53,168 bases of DNA from positions 1-53,168 of IMG/VR virus record IMGVR_UViG_3300033153_001916; one strand, 5' to 3'. Made by a program: the position numbers and the translations under genes. The stretch comes from a virus. Under the pieces are notes generated by a model, which saw only the letters and a program-made list of their open reading frames with translations, was not told the origin of the DNA and did not search any database. Below, in pieces: positions 32,039 through 40,203 of this stretch (its first letter is position 1; the number at the start of each line of letters is the position of its first letter).

Positions 32039-32395
32039 TTAGAATTGGTCAGCACCAGTTAGGTTGTCTACTTCTTGCTGTATTTCTTGATAGGGTATGT
32101 CTAATGAAAAAGAAATCCCCGCTTCCCAGCGTTTAACTTCCTTACCATTCATATATAAAATTACTGTAGGTAATGAACGAATACCTTCTGATTCTTTTAT
32201 AGTGTTGTCTTTATCTATCCAAGCAGTCATTATTCTTGCATCCTTCACCTTGGCAACTTCGGTATAGTTGTTTTCTTTATTCCAAGTGGCGTTGTAGTGT
32301 ACTATAGCTATTCCCTTGATATTGATTTGATTAGAAATAGAGCTGGACGCAACTGGAGCAAATACGAATGCTACAGCAAGGATTAGATTTTTCAT
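32039..32395 (-). CDS. exported thioredoxin-like protein without CxxC
   Basis: It encodes 118 residues: a Sec-type signal (MKNLILAVAFVFAPVASSS), then a thioredoxin-like core with IAIVHYNATWNKENNY where WCGPC would be, and the cis-Pro strand GIRSLPTVILYMNGKEVKRW. Both active Cys are absent, so it cannot act as a disulfide oxidoreductase in the usual way. It could be a periplasmic binding or chaperone-like protein. It is packed with the barrel-like gene (3-nt gap), suggesting joint function in the envelope. Confidence 0.6.
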   Translation of the reverse strand: MKNLILAVAFVFAPVASSSISNQINIKGIAIVHYNATWNKENNYTEVAKVKDARIMTAWIDKDNTIKESEGIRSLPTVILYMNGKEVKRWEAGISFSLDIPYQEIQQEVDNLTGADQF

Positions 32396-32396
32396 A

Positions 32397-32672
32397 CTAC
32401 TTCATTTCAAACAAGCGTTCTTCGATTTTATCTAATTGTTCTTTGATTTCTGTAACATCCCCTTGAGTGTTCATAATAGTCTCACGAACTAATTCGTCTT
32501 TGAGATCATATTCTGTTCGGCTTATTACTGGGGCGGGTAGTTCCTTTGCCTCTTGAATTTCTGCTTGGAGGTCAAAGTAGCCAAGTGTTACTATTCCAAC
32601 TGCAGCAACGATTGCTCCAATAGTTTTTAATGATAGACCTACTACCGTATCTTCAGATATCTCTTTTGCCAT
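32397..32672 (-). CDS. small membrane protein with C-terminal coiled coil
   Basis: It encodes 91 residues: a transmembrane helix (LKTIGAIVAAVGIVTLGYFD, about 15-34), then a coiled coil (GDVTEIKEQLDKIEERLFEM). The topology resembles small phage membrane proteins such as holin-associated or i-spanin-like subunits. The lysis cassette is far away, and this gene neighbours two exported proteins, so envelope work is more likely. Confidence 0.5.
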   Translation of the reverse strand: MAKEISEDTVVGLSLKTIGAIVAAVGIVTLGYFDLQAEIQEAKELPAPVISRTEYDLKDELVRETIMNTQGDVTEIKEQLDKIEERLFEMK

Positions 32673-32675
32673 TTT

Positions 32676-32969
32676 TTACCACTTTACTTTATTTGCCCAA
32701 TAAGCAGCGGACAGCTTACCCTTAGCTATATTCTTTCTGTGACGTGCTTTAAAAGAAGCACGTTTCTTCTTCATCTTTTCTGACTCCCCTGCCTTTGGTT
32801 TACCAGCGGTCTTAGCCCCCTGCTCACCAAAACGGATCGTCTTAATAGTATCACCTACTTTAGCGACAACAATGTGAGATTTCTTGGGATGATCGGGTGT
32901 TCGCTTCGGCTTGTTATAGCCGCTCACACCTGCACGTTCAAGTCTTGAATCTCTCTTCTTTGTTTTCAT
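32676..32969 (-). CDS. small basic conserved phage protein
   Basis: Starting at ATG 32969 (MKTKKRDSRLERAG) it has 97 residues. The upstream extension of the open frame would run through the promoter and terminator at 32975-33015, so it is rejected. The C-terminus KKRASFKARHRKNIAKGKLS followed by AAYWANKVKW matches a motif (R-x-SF-x-ARH ... YW-x-x-K-x-W) common in virion-associated proteins of cyanophages and marine phages. The promoter places the ATG 5 nt after the -7 element. Confidence 0.6.
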   Translation of the reverse strand: MKTKKRDSRLERAGVSGYNKPKRTPDHPKKSHIVVAKVGDTIKTIRFGEQGAKTAGKPKAGESEKMKKKRASFKARHRKNIAKGKLSAAYWANKVKW

Positions 32970-32974
32970 AACAG

Positions 32975-32982
32975 CAAAGGTA
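32975..32982 (-). promoter_or_regulatory. -7 promoter element, leaderless arrangement
   Basis: TACCTTTG on the minus strand, then CTGTT and the ATG at 32969. It lies one base after the T-run of a terminator, so termination and restart are fused. Confidence 0.55.
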
Positions 32983-32983
32983 T

Positions 32984-33015
32984 AAAAAAAGAGGTCGCAT
33001 TTCTGCAACCCCTCT
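32984..33015 (-). terminator. intrinsic terminator after the 33043 gene
   Basis: On the minus strand AGAGGGGTTGCA pairs with TGCGACCTCT (small bulge), followed by six or seven T. It shares TGCAACCCCT with the terminator at 26674. Confidence 0.75.
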
Positions 33016-33042
33016 ACTGATAATCTATTGATTTTTAAGCTG

Positions 33043-33264
33043 TTAGGCTTCTTTAATTTCACCAGTTTTTAAGTCAATCTCATTTACACCATACTTCTCA
33101 CCTAAAGAAGCCTGTTGCGACTGTAGCTCAGCTATCAATTCTTTAGCTGTTTCTACAGCTTCTAGTTTTCTCATCTCAAATGAGGCGATGTCTATGTGGA
33201 CCTGATTGACTTTAGCCACAATATCCTTAAGAGCCTGTAGCTCTTCATCTGTTACTTTTTCCAT
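33043..33264 (-). CDS. small coiled-coil protein
   Basis: It encodes 73 residues, almost all one heptad-rich helix (EELQALKDIVAKVNQVHIDI and onward), ending in EKYGVNEIDLKTGEIKEA. Similar short coiled-coil proteins are common in marine phage morphogenesis regions. Function is unknown. A terminator follows it. Confidence 0.55.
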   Translation of the reverse strand: MEKVTDEELQALKDIVAKVNQVHIDIASFEMRKLEAVETAKELIAELQSQQASLGEKYGVNEIDLKTGEIKEA

Positions 33265-33289
33265 TGTATTAAATTTATTTAAGTATAAG

Positions 33290-33493
33290 TTACGCTAAGG
33301 CAGCGTTGATCGTTGCTAGTTCGTCAGATGTGATAGCGTCAGTAAACCAAGTGAAAGACTTAAGCATTGTTAAGTGGTCTTTATTTGCTTGGATGACTTC
33401 TGTTTCAGAAGCATCAGCATCATTGATAGCATCAACAGAATCTTGCCAACTAGCTAGATATATGTCCTTTAAATCTTGCGGATAGTCACTCAT
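33290..33493 (-). CDS. small protein of unknown function
   Basis: It encodes 67 residues, acidic with Trp (DIYLASWQDSVDAINDADAS; HLTMLKSFTWFTDAI). It lies 1 nt after the spike gene stop, so it is probably co-translated and could be a fibre assembly or minor virion protein. No family recognised. Confidence 0.5.
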   Translation of the reverse strand: MSDYPQDLKDIYLASWQDSVDAINDADASETEVIQANKDHLTMLKSFTWFTDAITSDELATINAALA

Positions 33494-33494
33494 T

Positions 33495-34889
33495 TTATTT
33501 TGACTTTAATAATTCAACTTCGGTTTGTAATTCCTTGATTGCATTTACCAAGACTGGAACAAGTTTAGCGTATTGTATAGACAGTGTTCCATCTCCCATT
33601 TCATTAACAACGTCTGGCACAACTTGCTTCATTTCCTGAGCGATAAAACCAATATCGTGTCTACCGTCTGCCTTTAAATCATACTCTACAGGACGCATCT
33701 GAGCAACATCATCAAGTCCGTAAGGAAGGTCTTCAACATTTTCCTTTAGTTTGATATCAGAAGGGCTGCTAAGAGAGCCGTAACAATATAGATCGGTAAT
33801 ACTAGAGTCACCAAGCATTACAGTATTTGAACCTTGACCCAACGCACCGGCTCCAATAACTATTTCATTAGTTGTGCCGTTATCTGAATATTCAGTATTG
33901 CTTCCTATTAAAATACCATTGCTATTTGTAGTCGGTGTGTTGGCAACCGCATTTCTCCCTGCTCTATATCCTATACATATATTATTTGACCCTGTGGAAA
34001 TATATTGACCGCTCCACGTACCCATATATAAATTCTGCATCCCAGTACTATTACTATATCCAGCCCAGCGACCAATAGCAATACAATGCGCACCTGTGGT
34101 AAGACTGTTCAAAGCGCTAACTCCTACAGCAGTAGCATAATTACCTGTGGTTACTGCCTTCGCTGCTAACGCACCAACAGCAGTTACATCCGTTGCAGTT
34201 GAACCTGTATTTTGAGAGCCCCCTGATTGATAACCTATAGCTGTTCTGTATTGTGAACCAGCTGCCGCTTTAGAAGCGGCTTCAGCGCCTACAACAGTTT
34301 GCCCGCCTTGTGTTGTTTGTGCGACAAGGGCGTTTCTTCCGATAGCAACATTCGAGGCACCTGTTGTTAAGGCTGTTCCTGCTAAGTTACCAATAGCCAC
34401 GTTATTGCTACCTGTAGTAATCTCTTCTAACGCTTGATATCCAATAGCAACACTTTGAAACGCGGTCGTAAGCTTTTCCATTGCCTGTGTTCCTATAGCT
34501 ATATTTTTAACCCCAGTGGTTGCTGTTGTTAAAGCATCTGTACCAAAAGCAATGCTATCTCTTTCTGCTGTAGTGTCGATTGCATCAAGCGCATTAGTAC
34601 CTATTGCATAACTTCCTGTCTGACCACTAATAGGGGATACACCACCACCGCCGCCTGAACCGTTTGCCGCTGCCGTAATACGACCTTGTGCATCAACAGT
34701 GATATCTGCCGTAGTATAACTACCCGCTGTTACAGCTGTATCGGCTAACTGGTCAGGACCGATTGAGTCGTCAGCAACGATGTTATCTGGATCTATTCTT
34801 ACGTTGTCGGAGCCTAAGTAACCCACCAAGAAATCTACGTTTGCTGGGTCTGTCTTTAATGTAAAGTCACTAAATTTTTTGTTTGCCAT
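33495..34889 (-). CDS. tail spike/fibre with S74 intramolecular chaperone
   Basis: It encodes 464 residues. The N-terminal virion-binding part (MANKKFSDFTLKTDPANVDF) is followed by a Gly-rich hinge (SGGGGGV). Then come many repeats of the YadA-head type (NVAIGNLAGTALTTGASNVA) that build a trimeric beta-prism. At about 377-464 lies a Peptidase_S74 domain: SDIKLKENVEDL with Ser 377 and a nearby Lys as the self-cleavage dyad, then GFIAQEMKQVVPDVV and a coiled-coil end. The chaperone trimerises the spike and cuts itself off. This is a receptor-binding candidate. Confidence 0.85.
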   Translation of the reverse strand: MANKKFSDFTLKTDPANVDFLVGYLGSDNVRIDPDNIVADDSIGPDQLADTAVTAGSYTTADITVDAQGRITAAANGSGGGGGVSPISGQTGSYAIGTNALDAIDTTAERDSIAFGTDALTTATTGVKNIAIGTQAMEKLTTAFQSVAIGYQALEEITTGSNNVAIGNLAGTALTTGASNVAIGRNALVAQTTQGGQTVVGAEAASKAAAGSQYRTAIGYQSGGSQNTGSTATDVTAVGALAAKAVTTGNYATAVGVSALNSLTTGAHCIAIGRWAGYSNSTGMQNLYMGTWSGQYISTGSNNICIGYRAGRNAVANTPTTNSNGILIGSNTEYSDNGTTNEIVIGAGALGQGSNTVMLGDSSITDLYCYGSLSSPSDIKLKENVEDLPYGLDDVAQMRPVEYDLKADGRHDIGFIAQEMKQVVPDVVNEMGDGTLSIQYAKLVPVLVNAIKELQTEVELLKSK

Positions 34890-34898
34890 TTTATCTTA

Positions 34899-35033
34899 TC
34901 ATTCTATGATTAAAAAGTCGCCATTCTCCGCTACCATATAAGAATCATCCTCCGCCAATATCTCAAAGAATGGTGTAGGGTCATCATCTGAAACAGAAGG
35001 TGTTTTGAGGATATGTATTCCTAATATTAACAT
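34899..35033 (-). CDS. 44-residue protein
   Basis: The minus-strand ATG shares its A with the previous stop (TAATG at 35035-35031). The product is MLILGIHILKTPSVSDDDPT, then PFFEILAEDDSYMVAENGDF and LIIE. It fills the gap between the 35033 gene and the spike gene exactly, which supports coding. The strand-turn pattern (SYMVAENGDFLIIE) resembles a small beta hairpin of a fibre or decoration protein. Confidence 0.5.
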   Translation of the reverse strand: MLILGIHILKTPSVSDDDPTPFFEILAEDDSYMVAENGDFLIIE

Positions 35034-35299
35034 TATAGTACTTCTCTGTATACTAATATTTTACCTGAGTCACAAGTAACAGAAGTGAACCTTCCGAAGA
35101 TTGTAAGACCCTTTGGTATTGTTGTGTCTGTAACGCTGTCGCCCTCTGTTGCAGTAGCGTCAATCTGGGCGTCTTCCAAAGCTGTGATAGCGATATAGTT
35201 GTGAGAGTTCACCGTTTCCGATGCACCCACCAAATCGAATCCAGCTTGACCAAAAGCCTGAAGATTGAAGTTAGCGTCTCTCTGTAATTTTTGAGCCAT
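35033..35299 (-). CDS. small virion (decoration-like) protein
   Basis: It encodes 88 residues with a compact beta pattern: AGFDLVGASETVNSHNYIAI, then DTTIPKGLTIFGRFTSVTCD and KILVYREVL. Such 80-90-residue proteins next to portal genes are often minor capsid or decoration proteins. It has its own promoter. The function is inferred from size and place. Confidence 0.5.
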   Translation of the reverse strand: MAQKLQRDANFNLQAFGQAGFDLVGASETVNSHNYIAITALEDAQIDATATEGDSVTDTTIPKGLTIFGRFTSVTCDSGKILVYREVL

Positions 35300-35315
35300 T
35301 ATTATTTGTTTTTTG

Positions 35316-35323
35316 CAAAGTTA
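35316..35323 (-). promoter_or_regulatory. -7 promoter element before the 35033 gene
   Basis: TAACTTTG on the minus strand, 16 nt before the ATG at 35299. Confidence 0.5.
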
Positions 35324-35329
35324 GTGTTT

Positions 35330-37738
35330 TTATGAAAACATATCTGATTCATCAGGGAGCTCGCCTCGGTAACCCTTGCGCTGGCTTATAAGCTTAGACT
35401 GCTCTACAGCCTGCTTCTTAACACGCCCGTCTTTACGGTCTTCCTTCATAGATTCTCTATCTGAGATTACTCGGCTTTCAATCTGCTGCTCCATCACACC
35501 AAACTCGCCCTTCATTTTCTCAAGCTCCATACGCATCTGGTGTTCTAGCTGTGCCAACTGAGACTTGAGCTGGTATTCCATCTGCTTCTTCTGCATATCG
35601 AGCTGTACCAGAGCCTGCTGCTTCTGAACCTCAGCCTGTGCAGCTACCTGAGATGCCTGAGCGTTAGCCTGAGCTTGCGCTTGGATATTCATCTGCTGCA
35701 TCTCCTGTTGCTTAGCGATACGCTTCTTACGTCGAATGATCAATAGACGTTCTGCCTGATCAACATCCTTGATGTTTCTAATGGCGATGGCGTCTTCAAG
35801 ATCGATCTCTCTCTGACCTAGTGCGATCTGAATGTTCTGCTCCAAGTACTGGCGATCTCTATCGCTGAGGTCTGACAATACACGGATGCCGAAGTTGTAC
35901 ATCGGCAGATCCTTAAAGCTATTCAGCACCTCCATATTGGTCTTACCAATAGCCTTCTCGTACACATTGTACAAGACGGATTGTGAAGGAAGGATCTGTA
36001 GACATTTTAGAATGTCTTCACAGACCTTCCTATATAATATCATACTAGCATTAGTCACATCGTACAGCGCATTGTTTGCTGCTGCCATAGCCATCTGGTT
36101 CACCCCTACTAAGGCTTCACCTTTTGGCGTAGAACCGTCTACCACCTCGTTAATGCCCGTAGCATCACGGATCATACGTAGATAGTGGTTATACAGAGCG
36201 ATAAGCTCGTTGATGTTTCTGATGCTGTTGTCGATCTGACGAACGGGCGGGTTTTGGAAACCGCCCTCTGGGTTCTTACTGCGATAGTAGAATACACCAG
36301 TTTGCTCGTAGATGTCCTGAATCTCTAGGGGTTGCAGGTCTCCACCACGACCGAGGTCTACATTCTCTAGACCTTCGACATCAATAATGATACCGTCAGG
36401 CTTTGCCTTGGCGATAGCTTGCTGGATCTTTAGGTGGGACAGCTGTAGTTGATCCGCAAAACCAATAACGCTAGAGATAAGGCTCTTAGGAACCATATTT
36501 CTAATGTTTGTCGCTACTACTGAGTAGGACATCTGCGCACGGGTGATGTCGTGGATATTCTTAGGGACATTGTTCTTTTGTCCGTAGTTCAAGATGTGCT
36601 CCGTACCGATGATGTACATACCTCCGTACACGGTGGCGTTATTCATCTGTACAGGCTCTCTGTCGTATACACTGTTCTTTGGTGTTTCGTAAGTGTTACC
36701 CTTGTAGTAAAATCCGACGTTTCCGAATCTAGACTTCTTCTTCTCGTATATCATAGAATCAACAGATAAGAACTCGAAGTCCAATACCTCTAGGGTAAAC
36801 TCGTCGTAGCCGTAAGTGTAACGGCTGAGGCGCTGGTCGTAATAGTTCTCCATAAAGCGAGAAGCATTATTACCGTACTTGTTCATCACCGTCTTAGCAA
36901 TCTTCTGGTACTCCTCTTCAGAGAGCTGGTCGCCACAAAGGCGCTTCAGCTCTTGGATAGAGATACGCTTGATGTGTCCCGCATATACGATGTCTGAGAA
37001 TGTAGGGTCGTCAGTGTAGCTGTGCACAAAGAACGCCGGGTCTACATACTCTTCGTTGATCCCGTAGTTGGGGTCGTTACTGCGCTTAGTCACTGCCATA
37101 CCACAGCTTACCAAATCCTCCACACATCTGCGGTATACACGCTCGTCGAAGTTGTTCCAACTCAGCGTCATATTGGTAGCTAGCTGTGCAGCGATTTCTG
37201 CATCAGTCTTAATATTTGTATCTAAGAAGATTTCTACTTCTTCTGGTGTTTCTGGCAATGATTCAGGATCTACGTCCACCTTCAATCCAGATTTTTTTGC
37301 TTCCTCGAACATCTCCTTGTTCTCGATACGCAGTGCTATCTTTTTCTTTTTGACATCCTTCTCTGATCTAGAGAGTGGGTCGATAGCTTCTACCTGTGGG
37401 TATCTGTATGAGGAGATGATTTTATTGACAACGATTTTAGCGAACTTGGGGACGATGGGAACTGGAGTCCAGTCCAGTGTCATCATAGTACCGTCACCAT
37501 TATTTGGATCTAGCGAGTTTAGAATCTGTTTATATATCGTGGTGTCTTGGGTACCGTTAGCGTAAGACCTAGAAGTTTCGAACTCCTTGTATCTGCGCTT
37601 ATAGAGGCTGCCCTCGGTATCTATGCCGCCCCATTGAGCCATCAATGACTTCGCATACGCTAGCCCGTATGCCTTACTCATTTTCTCTTCCGTGGGCGCT
37701 AGAGGATCCGGAAAAGTATACTTATTTTGATTATTCAT
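35330..37738 (-). CDS. portal protein
   Basis: It encodes 802 residues. The body resembles crAss-like/podoviral portals: FAKIVVNKIISSYRYPQVEA in the wing, NEEYVDPAFFVHSYTDDPTF in the clip/stem region, and IIDVEGLENVDLGRGGDLQP. The C-terminal ~130 residues are a Gln/Ala/Lys/Met-rich coiled coil (barrel-like extension). It directly follows the terminase and has its own promoter. It forms the dodecameric DNA gate at one capsid vertex. Confidence 0.85.
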   Translation of the reverse strand: MNNQNKYTFPDPLAPTEEKMSKAYGLAYAKSLMAQWGGIDTEGSLYKRRYKEFETSRSYANGTQDTTIYKQILNSLDPNNGDGTMMTLDWTPVPIVPKFAKIVVNKIISSYRYPQVEAIDPLSRSEKDVKKKKIALRIENKEMFEEAKKSGLKVDVDPESLPETPEEVEIFLDTNIKTDAEIAAQLATNMTLSWNNFDERVYRRCVEDLVSCGMAVTKRSNDPNYGINEEYVDPAFFVHSYTDDPTFSDIVYAGHIKRISIQELKRLCGDQLSEEEYQKIAKTVMNKYGNNASRFMENYYDQRLSRYTYGYDEFTLEVLDFEFLSVDSMIYEKKKSRFGNVGFYYKGNTYETPKNSVYDREPVQMNNATVYGGMYIIGTEHILNYGQKNNVPKNIHDITRAQMSYSVVATNIRNMVPKSLISSVIGFADQLQLSHLKIQQAIAKAKPDGIIIDVEGLENVDLGRGGDLQPLEIQDIYEQTGVFYYRSKNPEGGFQNPPVRQIDNSIRNINELIALYNHYLRMIRDATGINEVVDGSTPKGEALVGVNQMAMAAANNALYDVTNASMILYRKVCEDILKCLQILPSQSVLYNVYEKAIGKTNMEVLNSFKDLPMYNFGIRVLSDLSDRDRQYLEQNIQIALGQREIDLEDAIAIRNIKDVDQAERLLIIRRKKRIAKQQEMQQMNIQAQAQANAQASQVAAQAEVQKQQALVQLDMQKKQMEYQLKSQLAQLEHQMRMELEKMKGEFGVMEQQIESRVISDRESMKEDRKDGRVKKQAVEQSKLISQRKGYRGELPDESDMFS

Positions 37739-37763
37739 CGTTTCGCTGAATCTTTATCAACTG

Positions 37764-37771
37764 CAAATATA
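37764..37771 (-). promoter_or_regulatory. -7 promoter element before the portal gene
   Basis: TATATTTG on the minus strand, 25 nt before the ATG at 37738, in the short gap after the terminase stop. Confidence 0.5.
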
Positions 37772-37780
37772 ACCATTTTA

Positions 37781-39904
37781 TCAACGCTGGATAATCTTGC
37801 CCTTTCTGAAGAACGTCTTGTCTGTATTATCTTTTTTAACTTTCTTTTTCTTAACTCTTTGTGCCGCTAGAAGCGCTAAACCAGAAGATATAGTAAGGTC
37901 ATATTGTGTACGATTATCTATGCGAAAATTGATCCAGTCTTCCAGCGTTCTGTTGAAGTACATAGGCTGATAATTACCGTTATCATCCATACCTACATAC
38001 TCGTGGATATAGGACTCTATCGCCTGTGCGTGCGCCTGTATCACATCCTGTGAATTCGACGGGATTCCCTTGGTTTTTACCGTAACTCTAGCTGTTGACT
38101 TTAGATGCTCAGGGCGGTCCATCAAGTACTCGTCGTAGCCTCGCATCTCGAAGTAACGTGCAATACCGTACTTGTTGTTCTCTATTAGTATTTTATACCC
38201 ATAGAATACTGCAGCCATCAGCACATCCTCGTAGAAGATCCTAGCCAGTGGTGGGCGTGATGCGTACTCCACTACAAACATATTGGATGGGTACTCCATA
38301 TTGAACTTGTTATAGAGATGGAAGGCTCCCTTAGAGCCTCTTCCATCGACCGTAGCGTCGAGGTCATAACTATCCACGCCTCCCACGCCTAGCCAATCGT
38401 TACCCGGAGACTTTTTGCCGTGGTCCATAGATACATTGTTACGCATACCCATAGGTGGCATCCAAGATACTCGGAACCTACCGTTGACATCCGGCTTGAA
38501 AATTACGCTGGTATCTTGTTTCCCGTCTACCCATACGAAGTTACCCCTGACAACAGGCTGCGGGTAGAGGTCTTGGTTATACTCTATTTGCTCGTAGATC
38601 TTTGAGATATTAAAGAGGCTAGACTTAGTGGAGTCTCTGAAGGCTTCCTCTGCCGTAAAAGGGAACTGGCGTATGCTTTCGTTAAGCTCATTGCTATCAC
38701 CTGACAATCCTTTGCGTTCATTCTTGAGATAGGTTTTAGACCCTATATCTATCTGTTCCCCATCCACACCGATTACAGGTTCTTCAGGGTCGTCAATAAC
38801 AGGATTACCATAGATATCAAAGAAGCCTTCCAAGGCTTCGTAGGCAGGGACAAATATACGGTATAGCATACTCTTGGTTCTGCCGTTAGAGTTTCGGTCG
38901 TTAGGGTTAGACATATCCCACAGATCACGGTAGTTTCTACCTCCCTTGTCTAGTGGGTTGACTGTTGATCCGATGATCGCCTTACCGACAAATTTACGCC
39001 CTACCATAAGACAGGTACGCTGGATTCGCCACACCTCTAGAATGTCTTCGGGCTTCTCAAACTTACCGCCCTCATCAATAAACAACAGCTTTAGTTTCTC
39101 ACCATCGTATGCATTTGATGTGGTGTTGCGCCAGTTCACTATTGTATTCAGAGCCTGCCCCTTGAAGCTGGTCTTGTTGTTCTTGGTGATACGCTTACTA
39201 GGCTCACGGAAGGCGAGCTCCGTTCTAGGGTTTGTGGTACCGTCCTGAATAGGCTTAAAGAAAAAGGGGTACTGTCGGTACATCCCCACCACCTTCTTCA
39301 TAAAGATATTCTCCTGTGCGTCCTTACCAGTCTTTGACATAATGCCTATGGTGACATCGTAGGTTGACGTACCAACGTCGTCAACCTTACTGGCAGCGAT
39401 GTTAGTATATCCAGAGCGGCGACACTTGGTGTACAGCTGTCCGGCACACCTAGGGTCTACGATGCACGCTTCCATATGGTAGGAGATGTCTCTCTGGAAC
39501 CGCATATAGTACCCGTAGAAGCTGGCGTCAATCTTACTCCACTGGAGCATCATATAGTGGGAACCCGTTATATAAGTGGGCTCCCCGTTATTGAAAAACC
39601 ACAGCCCCTTTTTACGCCTTTCAAATTCCTGATCGATATAGGGCTCGTACTTCTTCTTGAACTCTTTAGGCATATCATACCACTCATCCATACTGCGTAT
39701 TCTGGACAGCTCGGTAGGCATCTCCTGACGATCCCATCGCTGCTCACTCTTAGGCTTGTCGTGGTATAAGATCTTGTTCTTCGCTGGTGCTTTGGGCAGC
39801 TGTATGAATAGGTCAGCGAGCTCTATCACCTCACCAGATGTATCGTCTGGACAGATGTTGATCACCTTCTCGTCGTAACCTTCTATGTCTTTTAGACCTG
39901 CCAT
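37781..39904 (-). CDS. terL: terminase large subunit
   Basis: It encodes 707 residues. The ATPase part has a variant Walker A (KCRRSGYTN, about 160-168) and Walker B LKLLFIDEGGKF (about 271-282), with motif III near GKAIIGSTVNP. The nuclease part (after ~490) contains GVGGVDSYDLDATVDGRGSK, the first acidic site of an RNase H fold, and later YGIARYFEMRGYDEYLMDRP. Long N-terminal arm (to ~150). The style matches crAss-like and related Bacteroidetes phage terminases. It overlaps nothing and is preceded by a small coiled-coil gene likely to be its partner. Confidence 0.9.
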   Translation of the reverse strand: MAGLKDIEGYDEKVINICPDDTSGEVIELADLFIQLPKAPAKNKILYHDKPKSEQRWDRQEMPTELSRIRSMDEWYDMPKEFKKKYEPYIDQEFERRKKGLWFFNNGEPTYITGSHYMMLQWSKIDASFYGYYMRFQRDISYHMEACIVDPRCAGQLYTKCRRSGYTNIAASKVDDVGTSTYDVTIGIMSKTGKDAQENIFMKKVVGMYRQYPFFFKPIQDGTTNPRTELAFREPSKRITKNNKTSFKGQALNTIVNWRNTTSNAYDGEKLKLLFIDEGGKFEKPEDILEVWRIQRTCLMVGRKFVGKAIIGSTVNPLDKGGRNYRDLWDMSNPNDRNSNGRTKSMLYRIFVPAYEALEGFFDIYGNPVIDDPEEPVIGVDGEQIDIGSKTYLKNERKGLSGDSNELNESIRQFPFTAEEAFRDSTKSSLFNISKIYEQIEYNQDLYPQPVVRGNFVWVDGKQDTSVIFKPDVNGRFRVSWMPPMGMRNNVSMDHGKKSPGNDWLGVGGVDSYDLDATVDGRGSKGAFHLYNKFNMEYPSNMFVVEYASRPPLARIFYEDVLMAAVFYGYKILIENNKYGIARYFEMRGYDEYLMDRPEHLKSTARVTVKTKGIPSNSQDVIQAHAQAIESYIHEYVGMDDNGNYQPMYFNRTLEDWINFRIDNRTQYDLTISSGLALLAAQRVKKKKVKKDNTDKTFFRKGKIIQR

Positions 39905-39906
39905 TA

Positions 39907-40203
39907 CTAGCGCTGAGCGTATCTTTCTGCTAAACCTCCGGAGAAGTCTCTAGCATCCTCAATACCTCCGGTCTCCTTTAGTTCTTTGATCATTGTTTCG
40001 AGCTTCTGGTATTCTGTGATCAACTCTTTAGCATCTAGAGCTGACTCTTTTATGCTCTTGAGTTCCGCCCTACGACCGGACCCTGTGAGGTCCGAGTCTA
40101 CGGGCTTTTTGATCTCTTCAGTGATGTTGCGTATGGCTTGAGCCATAGCGTCCAGCAATTCCTCACCAGCCCTTACACTGCTGAACATTTTCTTTCGTCC
40201 CAT
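39907..40203 (-). CDS. probable terminase small subunit
   Basis: It encodes 98 residues, helical with a strong coiled coil (RRAELKSIKESALDAKELIT, then EYQKLETMIKELKE). It lies 2 nt upstream of the large terminase gene, where the small subunit is usually found, and shares one base with the co-chaperonin stop. No clear HTH is visible, so the assignment rests on size, helical content and position. Confidence 0.5.
   Translation of the reverse strand: MGRKKMFSSVRAGEELLDAMAQAIRNITEEIKKPVDSDLTGSGRRAELKSIKESALDAKELITEYQKLETMIKELKETGGIEDARDFSGGLAERYAQR

Noticed and set aside
33016-33026. TACTGATAA after the hairpin at 32990-33015 as another module core
   Set aside because: Only about 9 of 17 bases match, no plus-strand gene follows, and the hairpin is better explained as the minus-strand terminator.
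33495-34889. Diversity-generating retroelement acting on the spike
   Set aside because: No reverse transcriptase is among the products and no template repeat of the spike end was noticed.
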